Below, piece after piece: positions 30,894-40,626 of a stretch of DNA of 64,000 bases (positions within the stretch are counted from its first letter, which is position 1; every line of letters begins with the position of its first letter). Below the pieces are notes generated by a model, which made no database searches, was not told where the DNA came from, and was given only the letters and a program-made list of their open reading frames with translations. The position numbers and the translations under genes are program-made. Location: NCBI RefSeq assembly GCF_001559595.1, contig NZ_LNTY01000022.1:1-64000 (forward strand), written 5' to 3'. The stretch comes from Enterovibrio coralii. GTDB taxonomy: Bacteria; Pseudomonadota; Gammaproteobacteria; Enterobacterales; Vibrionaceae.

Positions 30894-33458
30894 ATGTTTA
30901 TCTTGCAAAACTATGTTGATCAGCAATTAGAGCGTCTTAATGACTTCAATCGCGTGCGATTGGAGCGCGCCAGAAGCGCTATGCACTCTCAGGCCGTTAA
31001 TATCTTTAACGTATTGCCTGTATTGCTGCACTTTAATCATCCTGCTGTCCCTGGTTACCTAGAACGTAGTGTCGTTCATGGCATTTCCGATTTTTCCCTT
31101 TCTGATATCCAGCAAGACTTCGTTAACGACTGTGCGCTAGCACTGAATTCTGCTGTGCCTGAGAAACCTGTTTCTCAAAACTTCCCAATCAAAGGCCTGT
31201 TTTCAATGGGCAGTACTGCGTCTATGGGGCAGAGCCTGACCAGTGACCTTGATATTTGGGTGTGTGTGCAGCAGTGGGTGAGCGAAGAAGAGCGCACCAT
31301 GCTGGATGCGAAATGTTCGCTGATTTCTGATTGGGCAATGACACAAGGCGTTGAGGTCAACTTCTTTGTCATGTGTGAACAACGCTTCCGCCAAAATCTG
31401 GCGCAAGAGATGACCTCTGACAACTGTGGCTCCACCCAGCACTACCTGTTGCTCGACGAGTTTTACCGCTCTGCCGTGCATTTGGCGGGTCAGCAGTTGC
31501 TGTGGTATTTCGTGCCGCCGGAAATGGAAGGGTGTTACGAAGAATACGTGGGCGAGATGATCGCCAGCGGTGCAATCAACCGCGATGATTATGTGGACTT
31601 TGGCGGTCTGCCATCTATCCCCGCGGAAGAGTATTTTGGCTCCAGCTTGTGGCAGCTTTATAAGAGTATCGATTCACCTTACAAATCGGTGCTGAAAGCG
31701 GTTCTGTTGGAGGCGTATTCTTGGGAATACCCAGGCACTCAGCTTTTGAGCGTGGACGGCAAACGCCGTTTCTTCTCAGGCATGTTGGATGTCTACCAGT
31801 CTGATGCTTATTACCTGATGCTGGAGAAGGTCACGCGCTACCTTGAGCGTATTGATGACCATCGCCGTTTGGATCTGGTACGTCGTTGTTTCTACCTCAA
31901 AACCCACGAGAAACTCACTCGCGAACCGGGTCCAGGCTCCGTGCCATGGCGACGTGAAGTGCTGTGTGTGTTGACCCGTGAGTGGGGTTGGACGCAAGAC
32001 GACATTGCGCGTTTAGACAATCGCCGCAACTGGAAAGTGGAAGAAGTCAAAGAAGCGCACAACGAGCTGCTTGAAGCGTTGATGTTGAGCTACCGTAACC
32101 TTATCCGCTTTGCGCGTCGTAACGACATTACCTCGGCAATTAGCCCAGAAGACATCAGTATTCTGGCGCGTAAGCTGTACGCGGCATTTGAGGTGCTGCC
32201 GGGTAAAGTAACCCTGCTGAACCCTCAGCTTTCACCGGATTTGCACGAACCGAACCTGAGCTTTATTCAGGTGCCGGAAGGTCGCAGTAACCCGCCGGGT
32301 TGGTACTTGTACAAGCAGTCATTGAAGCCGGTTGACATCATTGGTCGTGCGCCACTTGAGCACAACCGCTACCTATCTAAGTTGGTGGCTTGGGCGTACT
32401 TCAATGGCATGCTGACAGAGTCAACCTGTCTGAATTCGGTGGCGAAAGCGAGCAACGTCGACATCGACAAGCTTTACCAGCTAGTGAGTGACATGCGAAA
32501 CACCTTCTCGGTGCGTCGCCCACAACCGTCGCTGCAAGCCCTGTCGAGCCCGTGTGAAATTCGCAAGCTGGCTCTGTTTATCAACTTGGAACAAGACCCG
32601 ACCACAGAGCTGAAACAGCCTGCGGTACGTTTTGATTTCAAAAACACTGATATTTTCAGCTACGGCCCAGAGCAACAATGCTTGGTTGGCAGTGTGGACT
32701 TGGTCTACCGCAATAGCTGGAACGAAGTGCGTACCCTGAACTTCAAGGGTGAGAACGCCATGCTGGACGTGCTGAAAACCTTGCTGGGTAAGATGCACCA
32801 AGACGCTATCCCGCCTGAGTCCGTGGACGTGTTCTGTTACGCGGGCAAGATGCGTGGTTTGATCCGTAATCTGGTTTATCAATTGGTGGCAGAGTGTATC
32901 GACATGCGCCTGAAACCGATCGATCAGGAAAAACGCCGTCGCTTTAAAGCGATTCGCGTGGCCGACCAAACCTTCGGTCTGTTCTTTGAGCGTCGTGGCG
33001 TGTCTGTGCAGAAGCTCGAAAACTCGGTCGATTTCTACCGCTCTATTTCTACCAACAAGATCAACGGCTCGCCGATTGTCGTGTTGGATAAAGACGGGGA
33101 AGTGCATCCGCCGGAAGTGGTGGACGCGTACGCCAGTGAAGGCCTGATCCAGTTCTTCTTCGAAGACTGTGATGAAGGGTTCAACATCTATGTGCTGGAT
33201 GAAAACAACCGTGTTGAGGTGTATCGTCAGTGCAGTGGTGATAAAGAAGAGATGGTGCAGGGCGTGAACCGTTTCTACACCGCGCCACAGGATAAGAGCA
33301 GCTTTAGTGGTCAGGCTGTGAACTTTAACCTGCCGCAGTTCTACGACATCGTGTATCAAGCTGACGGTCGTGCGCAGGTCATTCCGTACAAGAGCGATCG
33401 CCAGTGGCAGCGCAATAACGAATCTCGCTCAGAAACCGCGCAATTTGCCTCACGCTAA
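30894..33458 (+). CDS. cyaA: class I adenylate cyclase CyaA
   Basis: An 854-residue enterobacterial-type adenylate cyclase making cAMP for CRP. The N-terminal catalytic domain begins FILQNYVDQQLERLNDFNRV and holds SMGSTASMGQSLTSDLDIWV, the nucleotidyltransferase G-S and D-x-D metal motif. The C-terminal regulatory half is the target of phosphorylated EIIA-Glc in enterobacteria. Full family length with an intact frame. ATG 30894 is used here; a TTG codon just upstream is a possible alternative, as E. coli cyaA starts at TTG. The conserved upstream CRP site implies feedback repression. Confidence 0.96.
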   Translation: MFILQNYVDQQLERLNDFNRVRLERARSAMHSQAVNIFNVLPVLLHFNHPAVPGYLERSVVHGISDFSLSDIQQDFVNDCALALNSAVPEKPVSQNFPIKGLFSMGSTASMGQSLTSDLDIWVCVQQWVSEEERTMLDAKCSLISDWAMTQGVEVNFFVMCEQRFRQNLAQEMTSDNCGSTQHYLLLDEFYRSAVHLAGQQLLWYFVPPEMEGCYEEYVGEMIASGAINRDDYVDFGGLPSIPAEEYFGSSLWQLYKSIDSPYKSVLKAVLLEAYSWEYPGTQLLSVDGKRRFFSGMLDVYQSDAYYLMLEKVTRYLERIDDHRRLDLVRRCFYLKTHEKLTREPGPGSVPWRREVLCVLTREWGWTQDDIARLDNRRNWKVEEVKEAHNELLEALMLSYRNLIRFARRNDITSAISPEDISILARKLYAAFEVLPGKVTLLNPQLSPDLHEPNLSFIQVPEGRSNPPGWYLYKQSLKPVDIIGRAPLEHNRYLSKLVAWAYFNGMLTESTCLNSVAKASNVDIDKLYQLVSDMRNTFSVRRPQPSLQALSSPCEIRKLALFINLEQDPTTELKQPAVRFDFKNTDIFSYGPEQQCLVGSVDLVYRNSWNEVRTLNFKGENAMLDVLKTLLGKMHQDAIPPESVDVFCYAGKMRGLIRNLVYQLVAECIDMRLKPIDQEKRRRFKAIRVADQTFGLFFERRGVSVQKLENSVDFYRSISTNKINGSPIVVLDKDGEVHPPEVVDAYASEGLIQFFFEDCDEGFNIYVLDENNRVEVYRQCSGDKEEMVQGVNRFYTAPQDKSSFSGQAVNFNLPQFYDIVYQADGRAQVIPYKSDRQWQRNNESRSETAQFASR

Positions 33459-33506
33459 TTTCATCGCGTAATCGCTGACAAGTGGCCTTGTCAGCGACTC
33501 AAAAAC

Positions 33507-33818
33507 TTACCAGTCGACCGCTTCGCCCGCGTGCTTTGCACACTCTTGCTTCACCATCGCCATAAATTCCATACCGGTTTTGCTGCACAGCCATTTACCG
33601 TCTTTATAAGCAAAGTGGAAACCGCCTGATTTTGACGCCAGCCAGATCTCTGACATCGGCTCTTGACGGTTAATAATGATTTGGCTGCGGTTCTCAAATT
33701 CCAGTGTCAGTACGTTGCCATTGGTTTCGTAATCGATATCTGCACCGCTTTCGTCAATGCCTTCTTCGATGGCCATCCACTCGGCGTCCACCAGTTCATG
33801 GTATTGGCTTGTGTTCAT
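33507..33818 (-). CDS. cyaY: frataxin-like iron-sulfur protein CyaY
   Basis: A 103-residue bacterial frataxin that binds iron and modulates IscS-dependent Fe-S assembly. The acidic first helix (YHELVDAEWMAIEEGIDESG, then ADIDYE) is the iron-binding ridge. The beta-sheet follows with VLTLEFENRSQIIINRQEP, then EIWLASKSGGFHF, as in E. coli CyaY. It converges on cyaA, the conserved location that gave the gene its name. Confidence 0.95.
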   Translation of the reverse strand: MNTSQYHELVDAEWMAIEEGIDESGADIDYETNGNVLTLEFENRSQIIINRQEPMSEIWLASKSGGFHFAYKDGKWLCSKTGMEFMAMVKQECAKHAGEAVDW

Positions 33819-33942
33819 TACATTCCGTCCTATTGCTTTTCAGTGTGTTGATGCGATTATATACCCAAACGCGCTTGAAAAACTGCCTCGGGATATAGGT
33901 CAGTTATAAAGCGTATTCACTCTTGATATACGGGCACTGAAG

Positions 33943-34110
33943 ATGCGAACGACCCTAAAACTTGCTGTGTTGTCAGCAACAGTACTGCTGTCAGCGTGTG
34001 GCCAACAAGGCCCACTTTATTTTCCGGAAGACGCACCTGCACAAAATGCAGCACCTGCCCAGACGGAAATTGCAAACGACACGCAAGCTCAGGATCCCGC
34101 TCAGCAGTAG
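33943..34110 (+). CDS. lptM: small lipoprotein LptM (YifL)
   Basis: A 55-residue lipoprotein. The signal MRTTLKLAVLSATVLLSACG has a lipobox LSAC with Cys19, followed by GQQGPLYFPED, the conserved LptM pattern; the tail is rich in Ala, Gln and Asp. LptM assists oxidative maturation of the LPS translocon LptDE in the outer membrane. It is followed 24 bases later by lysA, as in E. coli (yifL near cyaY, dapF and xerC). Confidence 0.88.
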   Translation: MRTTLKLAVLSATVLLSACGQQGPLYFPEDAPAQNAAPAQTEIANDTQAQDPAQQ

Positions 34111-34134
34111 AGTAACGGACAGGGAAGGACAACG

Positions 34135-35388
34135 TTGGACTATTTTAACTATCAGAATGACGGACAATTGTGGGCAGAGGATCTGCCGTTGGCACAGTTG
34201 GCTGACACTTACGGCACGCCGCTTTATGTGTACTCGCGTGCCACGCTAGAGCGTCATTGGCACGCCTTTGATTCTGCGGCGGGCGACCATCCGCATCTGA
34301 TTTGCTATGCCGTGAAGGCGAACAGTAACCTAGGTGTGCTGAATGTGTTGGCGCGTCTTGGCTCGGGCTTTGATATCGTTTCACAAGGCGAATTGGAGCG
34401 TGTACTGGCAGCAGGTGGCGATCCGGCGAAAGTGGTATTTTCCGGTGTGGGTAAGACTGCAGTGGAAATGGCACGTGCGCTGGAGCTGAACATCAAATGC
34501 TTCAACGTTGAATCGGAAGCGGAGCTTGACCGCCTCAATCAGGTGGCTGGTGAGCTGGGTAAAGTGGCACCTGTTAGCCTGCGTATCAACCCGGATGTAG
34601 ATGCGAAAACGCACCCGTATATCTCAACGGGTCTGAAAGAAAACAAATTCGGCATCGCGTTTGACCGCGCTCGCGAGGTTTACCGCTATGCAGACAGTCT
34701 GCCGAACCTGAATGTTCAGGGTATTGACTGTCACATTGGCTCTCAGTTAACTGACATCGCGCCATTTATTGAATCCACAGATCGTCTGCTGGCACTGATT
34801 GATGCGCTGCGTGAAGACGGTATCAACATCACTCATTTAGATGTAGGCGGTGGCCTTGGCGTGACCTATCACGAAGAAAAGCCGCCTCAGCCTTCTGAAT
34901 ACGCCAAAGCTTTGCTGGAGCGTTTGGAAAATCACGCCGATATTGAACTGGTGTTTGAGCCGGGTCGTGCGATTGCGGCCAACGCGGGTTTACTGTTGAC
35001 CACAGTGGAATACCTCAAGCACAACGAAGAGAAAAACTTCGCCATCATCGATGCCGCGATGAACGACCTGTTGCGTCCTTCGCTTTACCAAGCGTGGCAG
35101 GAAATTGTTCCTGTGAAACCGCGCGAGGGCGAAGCCAAAACCTATGATTTGGTGGGCCCTGTGTGCGAAACCGGCGATTATCTCGGCAAAGACCGCGCTT
35201 TGGTTCTTGAGGCGGGTGATGTGCTGGCGGTGCGTTCGTCAGGGGCATACGGCTTTGTGATGTCATCGAACTACAATACGCGTTGCCGCGCCGCTGAGAT
35301 AATGGTGGATGGCAGCGAGGCGCATGTTGTGCGTCAACGTGAACCCCTGACCTCTCTTTGGGAGTTGGAACAGGTTTTACCTGAATAA
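34135..35388 (+). CDS. lysA: diaminopimelate decarboxylase LysA
   Basis: A PLP-dependent fold-III decarboxylase that makes L-lysine from meso-diaminopimelate. It has 417 residues from TTG 34135, with AGGGAAGGAC upstream. CYAVKANSN holds the PLP lysine. HIGSQLTDIAPF, DVGGGLGVTY, FEPGRAIAANAG, VGPVCETGDYLGKDR (catalytic Cys) and GAYGFVMSSNYN are all typical. It lies in the lptM-lysA-dapF-DUF484-xerC-yigB run, linking the two late diaminopimelate genes. Confidence 0.96.
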   Translation: MDYFNYQNDGQLWAEDLPLAQLADTYGTPLYVYSRATLERHWHAFDSAAGDHPHLICYAVKANSNLGVLNVLARLGSGFDIVSQGELERVLAAGGDPAKVVFSGVGKTAVEMARALELNIKCFNVESEAELDRLNQVAGELGKVAPVSLRINPDVDAKTHPYISTGLKENKFGIAFDRAREVYRYADSLPNLNVQGIDCHIGSQLTDIAPFIESTDRLLALIDALREDGINITHLDVGGGLGVTYHEEKPPQPSEYAKALLERLENHADIELVFEPGRAIAANAGLLLTTVEYLKHNEEKNFAIIDAAMNDLLRPSLYQAWQEIVPVKPREGEAKTYDLVGPVCETGDYLGKDRALVLEAGDVLAVRSSGAYGFVMSSNYNTRCRAAEIMVDGSEAHVVRQREPLTSLWELEQVLPE

Positions 35389-35397
35389 AGGATCCGG

Positions 35398-36228
35398 ATG
35401 CAGATACAGTTTTCCAAAATGCATGGGCTCGGCAACGACTTTATGGTCGTTGATTGTGTTACCCAAAATGCGTATTTCTCTCCGGAAATGATCCGCCGCT
35501 TGGCGGATCGAAACACCGGTGTAGGGTTCGATCAGTTGCTGGTGGTTGAGCCGCCTTACGATCCGGAAAGTGACTTTCACTACCGGATTTTCAACGCAGA
35601 CAGCAGCGAAGTAGAGCAGTGTGGCAATGGTGCACGCTGCTTTGCCCGTTTTGTCCGTATGAAAGGGCTGACCAACAAGCATTCCATTCAGGTCAGTACC
35701 AAAGCGGGCAAAATGGTCCTGAAGGTGGAAAGTGAAGATTCGGTCACGGTGAACATGGGCGAACCCATTTGGGCACCGGCGAAAATACCTTTCCGCGCAA
35801 ACACCGAAGAAAAAACCTATATTTTACGTGTGGATGACCGCACTCTGTTTGTGGGTGCCGTGAGCATGGGCAACCCTCACTGTGTGACAGTGGTGGACAA
35901 TGTCGACACCGCAGATGTCGAAACATTGGGCCCGCTGGTTGAATCTCACGAGCGTTTCCCTGAGCGTGTTAACGCAGGCTTTATGCAAGTGCTGTCTCGC
36001 AATGAAATTCGTCTTCGCGTCTACGAGCGCGGTGCGGGTGAAACCCAAGCGTGTGGCAGCGGCGCGTGTGCGGCGGTTGCGGTTGGCATTGCCCAAGGGC
36101 TGCTTGATGAGTCAGTCAAAGTAAACTTGTTGGGCGGCACGCTACACATTCGATGGCGAGGACCGGGACATCCGCTCTACATGTCGGGACCGGCGTCGCA
36201 CGTTTACGATGGACAAATAACAGTATGA
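35398..36228 (+). CDS. dapF: diaminopimelate epimerase DapF
   Basis: DapF interconverts LL- and meso-diaminopimelate for lysine and peptidoglycan. It has 276 residues, with the two catalytic cysteines in [18 protein letters not shown] and [16 protein letters not shown] and the N-terminal [15 protein letters not shown]. It starts nine bases after the lysA stop, and its own stop overlaps the next start (ATGA). The frame is intact. Confidence 0.96.
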   Translation: MQIQFSKMHGLGNDFMVVDCVTQNAYFSPEMIRRLADRNTGVGFDQLLVVEPPYDPESDFHYRIFNADSSEVEQCGNGARCFARFVRMKGLTNKHSIQVSTKAGKMVLKVESEDSVTVNMGEPIWAPAKIPFRANTEEKTYILRVDDRTLFVGAVSMGNPHCVTVVDNVDTADVETLGPLVESHERFPERVNAGFMQVLSRNEIRLRVYERGAGETQACGSGACAAVAVGIAQGLLDESVKVNLLGGTLHIRWRGPGHPLYMSGPASHVYDGQITV

Positions 36229-36896
36229 CGGAGCTTTCCAAGCTCGATAGGCCACTGGTACAGGCATTGTCTGATGAAGCCGTGGTGAGTTACTTAAAAG
36301 ACAACCCTGACTTTTTTATTCGCCAACCTGAGATGGCGGAGCAGCTTCGCATTCCTCATGCGGAGCGTGGTGCCATCTCGTTGGTGGAAATCCAATTAGG
36401 TCGCCTTCGTGAGCGCGTGGCCCATCTGGAAGAAGACATCACCCAGTTGATGAGCATTGCCGCAGGGAACGAAAAGCTGTTTCGTGCGTTCGCAGAAGCG
36501 CATCGCGCCTTGTTCGCCGTCAACCGTGAAGAAGGCATTCATCAAGCTCTGCGTGAGCTGGCGAAATCACTGAATCTCAGTGTTAGCCTTAGGTTGTTCG
36601 ACTCTGAGCACCACGGTCTCAACCGTAAAAGTGTGGACGCGGTAAAAGCGGCGCATTTTTGTGGTCAGCGTATTTATTTGGGTCGCCTTCGTAAAAGCGA
36701 CGGTGAGCATTTCATGTCGCAAGCCCCAGAACTGGGTTCTTATGCGCTGATCCCGGTGAGCCAACACAAAGAGCTCGGCTTTTTGACCTTTGCCAGCCGA
36801 GATGGTGGCCATTTTCAGCCGAGCATGGACACCTTGTTTGTTGAACAAATCGCAGAACACATCGGCATCTTGCTGACTAAGTGGCAGGCGGAGTAA
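36225..36896 (+). CDS. DUF484 family protein
   Basis: A 223-residue protein of the DUF484 family (E. coli YigA relatives), a GAF-like domain protein always found between dapF and xerC. The first part ([20 protein letters not shown]) is the conserved N-terminal signature. A coiled coil follows ([19 protein letters not shown]) and then the GAF-like domain to the end. I start it at ATG 36225, overlapping dapF by four bases, not at an upstream in-frame codon. No biochemical role is established to my knowledge; its position suggests coupling to xerC. Confidence 0.9.
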   Translation: MTELSKLDRPLVQALSDEAVVSYLKDNPDFFIRQPEMAEQLRIPHAERGAISLVEIQLGRLRERVAHLEEDITQLMSIAAGNEKLFRAFAEAHRALFAVNREEGIHQALRELAKSLNLSVSLRLFDSEHHGLNRKSVDAVKAAHFCGQRIYLGRLRKSDGEHFMSQAPELGSYALIPVSQHKELGFLTFASRDGGHFQPSMDTLFVEQIAEHIGILLTKWQAE

Positions 36897-37810
36897 TGAG
36901 CCTGCCTTCCACGATGGAAAAGCCGCTCTCACGTTTTTTTGAATACATGATCCGTGAGAGAGGGCTTAGCCGACATACCGAACTTAACTACCGCCAACAG
37001 CTCACTGCCAGTGCTGATTATCTGGTTAAACTGGGTGTCACCAAATGGCAGGATGTCGACGCCGCTTGGGTGCGCCAGATTGCTGCGCAAGCCAAACGTG
37101 ACAAGCTAAAGCCAGGTAGCATCGCTCTTCGTCTTTCCGCCCTTCGCAGTTTTTTCGATTTCATGGTTGCCGATGGTGCCATGGGTGCCAACCCAGCCAA
37201 AGGCGTGGCGGCGCCCAAGCAAGGCCGCACCTTGCCGAAAAACCTCGATGTGGATGAAATCAACCAGCTATTGTCGGTTGATGCCGATGACCCGCTAGCC
37301 GTGCGTGACCGCGCCATGATGGAGCTGATGTACGGCGCAGGCCTGCGTTTGTCGGAGCTGATTGGCCTTAACATGCGTGATGTCGCCGTCCGAAAGGGTG
37401 ACCTTCGCGTGATTGGTAAAGGCGACAAAGAACGCATTGTCCCGTTCACGGGTATGGCCAAAGAGTGGCTGATGAATTGGCTCAAAGTGCGTAACCAGCT
37501 TTTGAAAGGGCCTGAAGACGCGCTGTTTATTTCTAAGCTTGGAAACCGCATCTCGCCGCGAAGCGTACAAAAACGTATGGCGGAGTGGGGACAAAAGCAG
37601 GCGGTAAATAGTCATATCAACCCGCATAAACTGCGCCACAGTTTCGCGACGCACATGCTGGAATCATCCGGCGATTTGCGCGCGGTGCAGGAGCTTCTTG
37701 GTCACGCCGACTTGTCGACGACCCAAGTGTATACCCACCTCGACTTTCAACATTTGGCGAAAGTGTACGACGCCGCGCACCCAAGGGCGCGCAAGCGAAA
37801 AGCGGACTAA
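36896..37810 (+). CDS. xerC: tyrosine recombinase XerC
   Basis: XerC acts with XerD at dif to resolve chromosome dimers. It has 304 residues. The N-terminal core-binding domain (about 10-95) is followed by the catalytic domain with the Arg in [12 protein letters not shown], Lys in [23 protein letters not shown] (His-x-x-Arg), [17 protein letters not shown] (His and nucleophilic Tyr). The start ATG 36896 shares one base with the DUF484 stop (TAATG). Next to dapF as in enterobacteria, which separates it from XerD. Confidence 0.95.
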   Translation: MSLPSTMEKPLSRFFEYMIRERGLSRHTELNYRQQLTASADYLVKLGVTKWQDVDAAWVRQIAAQAKRDKLKPGSIALRLSALRSFFDFMVADGAMGANPAKGVAAPKQGRTLPKNLDVDEINQLLSVDADDPLAVRDRAMMELMYGAGLRLSELIGLNMRDVAVRKGDLRVIGKGDKERIVPFTGMAKEWLMNWLKVRNQLLKGPEDALFISKLGNRISPRSVQKRMAEWGQKQAVNSHINPHKLRHSFATHMLESSGDLRAVQELLGHADLSTTQVYTHLDFQHLAKVYDAAHPRARKRKAD

Positions 37811-37819
37811 GAGGCACTG

Positions 37820-38545
37820 ATGAAGTTTTATCGCCGCTGGCAGCCTGTTCAGGCCATGACTTTTGATTTGGACGACACCTTGTATGACAACCGTACGGTG
37901 ATCTTACGCGCCGAGCAGTTGTTGCTGGATTGGCTGCAGGCGCGTTGCCCCGAAATGTCGGCTTTTGATTGGGCGGAATGGCAGGCAATGCGACTGCAGG
38001 TCATTGAGCGTGATGTGAGTTTGGTGGGCTTTGTCACTGACATTCGTCGCGCGCAAATCACACTGGCGGCAGGTCGCTGCGGAATGGACGCCATCAACGC
38101 CAAACAGTTTGCCGATGAAGCCGTGGCGTTTTTCCTCCACGAGCGCAGCAATTTTTCAGTGCCTCAAGACGCGTTCGATACCTTGTCTGCGCTCGCCGAA
38201 GACTATCCGCTGATTGCTATCACTAACGGCAATGTCGACAGTGAAAGGCTTGGTCTCTCACCCTATTTCCAACAGGTGTTTGCCGCCGGTCCAGATGGCG
38301 CAGCAAAACCCGATGGCGCGCTGTTTATCAAAGCGCAGCAAGCGTTGGGACTTCCTGTGAGCCAGATTTTGCACGTGGGCGATCATTTAAAATCTGACGT
38401 GCGCGGTGCCAAACTGGCAGGCTTTAAAGCGTGCTGGTTTAACGACACAAAAAAGCCGCTGACAAAGCAGCGGCACGCATCCATATTGCCGGATGTGGAA
38501 ATCTCTCACATCGGCCAATTACTCTCGCTTACCCGCGATTCTTAA
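37820..38545 (+). CDS. yigB: HAD phosphatase YigB (riboflavin-pathway type)
   Basis: A 241-residue haloacid-dehalogenase-like hydrolase. Motif I is FDLDDTLYDNR, motif II ITNGN, then the Lys in AAKPDGALF and motif IV HVGDHLKSDVRGA. The size, the sequence and the place right after xerC match E. coli YigB, which can dephosphorylate the riboflavin precursor 5-amino-6-(5-phosphoribitylamino)uracil. Substrate breadth cannot be told from sequence. It ends convergently with the DoxX gene, overlapping it by 17 bases at the 3' ends. Confidence 0.9.
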   Translation: MKFYRRWQPVQAMTFDLDDTLYDNRTVILRAEQLLLDWLQARCPEMSAFDWAEWQAMRLQVIERDVSLVGFVTDIRRAQITLAAGRCGMDAINAKQFADEAVAFFLHERSNFSVPQDAFDTLSALAEDYPLIAITNGNVDSERLGLSPYFQQVFAAGPDGAAKPDGALFIKAQQALGLPVSQILHVGDHLKSDVRGAKLAGFKACWFNDTKKPLTKQRHASILPDVEISHIGQLLSLTRDS

Positions 38546-38966
38546 GCCAGTTGTCTACGGCCAGCAAGCCTGGCCCCATGATGACAGTTACCAGCAGCAT
38601 CACGCCCCACATTTGATGGTCAAAGAACCCTTTTTCCCAAAGAGCAGGGTAAGACACCACCGCAATGATGTTGAAAAAGAACAGCACAAACGCAGCAGGG
38701 CGAGTCAGAAAACCCAATGCCAGAAAGACAGGAACGATAAGCTCAGTGGCCGTGCCCAAATAGGCGGCGAGTTCCCATGGCAACACAGGCACCTGATATT
38801 CATATTCAAACAAGAACAAGGTGCTGTCCCAGCTGGCAATTTTGGTTTGCCCAGCATTAAAGAACACCCACGCCACCCACAGGCGACAGATCAGCAGCAA
38901 TACAGGAACAAGAGGCTTCAGCGCAGCTTCGAAGAGTTCGTCCAATTTGTTAAATACAGCAATCAT
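38529..38966 (-). CDS. DoxX-family membrane protein of the bufferin operon
   Basis: A 145-residue protein with four hydrophobic helices and the DoxX pattern (CRLWVAWVFFNAGQTKI, then ELIVPVFLALGFLTRPAA). In operons of the bufferin/Hvf type, a DoxX relative (HvfX group) regularly closes the cluster and is thought to help maturation or metal handling, though its function is unproven. It lies 17 bases downstream of the DUF2063 gene on the same strand, so I assign it to this operon. No catalytic motif is visible. Confidence 0.85.
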   Translation of the reverse strand: MIAVFNKLDELFEAALKPLVPVLLLICRLWVAWVFFNAGQTKIASWDSTLFLFEYEYQVPVLPWELAAYLGTATELIVPVFLALGFLTRPAAFVLFFFNIIAVVSYPALWEKGFFDHQMWGVMLLVTVIMGPGLLAVDNWLKNRG

Positions 38967-38983
38967 ATGCCTTTTCCTTTTTC

Positions 38984-39738
38984 TTATTGAAGGTGAACGA
39001 GCGTAAAGTCAGTAAACACACCCCGCTGCATTGCCGCAGCCAGATGAGAAAGCAATGGTGGGTCAATTAACCCCATTTCATAGTCGCGACAGGCATCGAT
39101 AAGCTTGGCTTCATCAGGCTCAATCGAGATCAGCTCAACGCCGTCTTCGGTTTTTTGCAGCAAGATGCCTTCACCTTGCGTCATGTCGATGGATGACAGC
39201 GCATCGCCATCGTTTCGTGACACAGCCTGCCAGATAGCGCGGACCGGATAGGCACTGATCATCACTGATACGGACGACGACACCGACAGGCGAATGTGTT
39301 CAAACTGATCAGGGCGAAGCTGCTGCAATGCCAGCAGCGGAAATACGCTCGCCGTCAGCGGTGTTTGATTGACCTGCTGCAGTTGCCATTCGAGCGTGGC
39401 AATGTCCGCCAGATACGGGACAGCGTCGATGATGTTGGGAATAGACGCGATAGTGCGGTCAAACCCTTCGCCGTATTGGTCGGCGCAAGAAGACGTCATC
39501 GGCGTTGCCAACACATGGTGCCTTGCTAGCGCGTCAAAGCATTCACACCCCACCAGTGCATGCACTGTGGGATAAACCGTTTCCAAGCATTCACTCAGTG
39601 TCATCACAAAGTTATTGCGATAAACCTGCATCAAGCGTCTGCGTCGGTCAGTCCGTTGGATACTGGCAGTGTGTAGTCTTGGTAGTGCAAGGCTTCACTG
39701 AACTGTCGCTGCAGTGTGGCAAGATCTGGCGCACTCAT
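38984..39738 (-). CDS. bufC: DUF2063 (BufC/HvfC-type) RiPP maturation partner (frame broken once)
   Basis: A protein of about 251 residues. The N-terminal part begins MSAPDLATLQRQFSEALHYQ and leads into MQVYRNNFVMTLSECLETVYP, the conserved DUF2063 core with R-N-N. This family is the partner protein of DUF692 (MNIO) enzymes and probably presents the precursor peptide. One base is missing near 39637 (minus-strand GACGCTTG for GACCGCTTG), so the first 34 residues are in another frame. The start ATG 39738 overlaps the end of the DUF692 gene by four bases, supporting this reconstruction. The gene name rests on family and context. Confidence 0.87.
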
Positions 39739-40601
39739 AGGGCGACTCCGGTGAGTGGCGTTAAAGACGCTTGGGTCACAGCCTTGAGTATCTTGTCTGC
39801 CTTTGCTGCTTCCGCGAGCAGTACTTCAGGGGCAGGAATGTCCCTGTCCCATTCAATCAGTGTGTGGCGCGGGCCATTTCGAGCAATCCACGCTTCATAC
39901 AACGCCCAAACCGGCTCAGAGACGGGCTGGCTATGAGTATCTATCCATATTTCCCCTTCGGGCAAAGGATTGACGGTATAACCTGCTAAATGAATTTCTT
40001 GTATCCACTGAGGGTCGATAGCGTCGAGGTAGGTGTCAGCATCAAAGCCGTGATTAAAGGCACTGACATGGACATTGTTTAAGTCCAGTAACAAGCCACA
40101 GCCTGTGCGCCTTGCAACTTCAGCAAGAAAATCCCACTCGGTGATGGTGGAGTGTTCATACCGTAAATAGCTCGACGGGTTTTCCACCAGAATCTGGCGA
40201 CTTAGGGTGTCTTGCGTGATGTCCACATTGCGACAGAAGATATCTAATGCTTCTTCTGTGTAAGGTAAGGGGAGCAGATCATTAAAGTAGGCACCATCAA
40301 CAGAACTCCAGCTCAAATGATCGGAGACAAACAACGGATTGACCGTGTCGACCAAACGTTTGAGGTTAGAGAGGTGTGCGGTGCTTATCGGGTCAACGGA
40401 GCCTAAAGACAGGCCGACCCCGTGGCAACTGATGGCGTAACGGCGCTGCAAGGTATGCAACGCCTGAAACGCCTCAGATTCAGGCTGGAAAAAGTTCTCG
40501 CTGTGTACTTCTAACCATCCGATATCCGGGGAATGATTAACGAAGTGGTCGTGATGTGGGTGTCGAAGCCCCACGCCAATCCAAGGAGAAATCTTATCCA
40601 T
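39735..40601 (-). CDS. bufB: DUF692 multinuclear non-haem iron oxidase (BufB/MbnB type)
   Basis: A 288-residue TIM-barrel enzyme of the MNIO family. Conserved metal-site segments are GVGLRHPHHDHF, WLEVHSENFF, HGVGLSLGS, FVSDHLSW, ILVENPSSYL, LLLDLNNVHVSAFNHGFD, IQEIHLAGY and LIEWDRDIP. Known members oxidise cysteines of short precursor peptides: MbnB makes oxazolone/thioamide, and BufB makes 5-thiooxazole. It lies 25 bases after the DUF2282 peptide gene and just ahead of the DUF2063 partner, the standard order for bufferin operons. It probably modifies the two central cysteines of that peptide; this is inferred from homologues. Confidence 0.9.
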   Translation of the reverse strand: MDKISPWIGVGLRHPHHDHFVNHSPDIGWLEVHSENFFQPESEAFQALHTLQRRYAISCHGVGLSLGSVDPISTAHLSNLKRLVDTVNPLFVSDHLSWSSVDGAYFNDLLPLPYTEEALDIFCRNVDITQDTLSRQILVENPSSYLRYEHSTITEWDFLAEVARRTGCGLLLDLNNVHVSAFNHGFDADTYLDAIDPQWIQEIHLAGYTVNPLPEGEIWIDTHSQPVSEPVWALYEAWIARNGPRHTLIEWDRDIPAPEVLLAEAAKADKILKAVTQASLTPLTGVAL

Positions 40602-40626
40602 GCCTAAGCCTCTTCGTCTTTATCGA

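Noticed and set aside
32481..33359. 292-codon minus-strand frame opposite cyaA
   Set aside because: Antisense shadow of the intact cyaA coding sequence; no start signal or recognisable domain.
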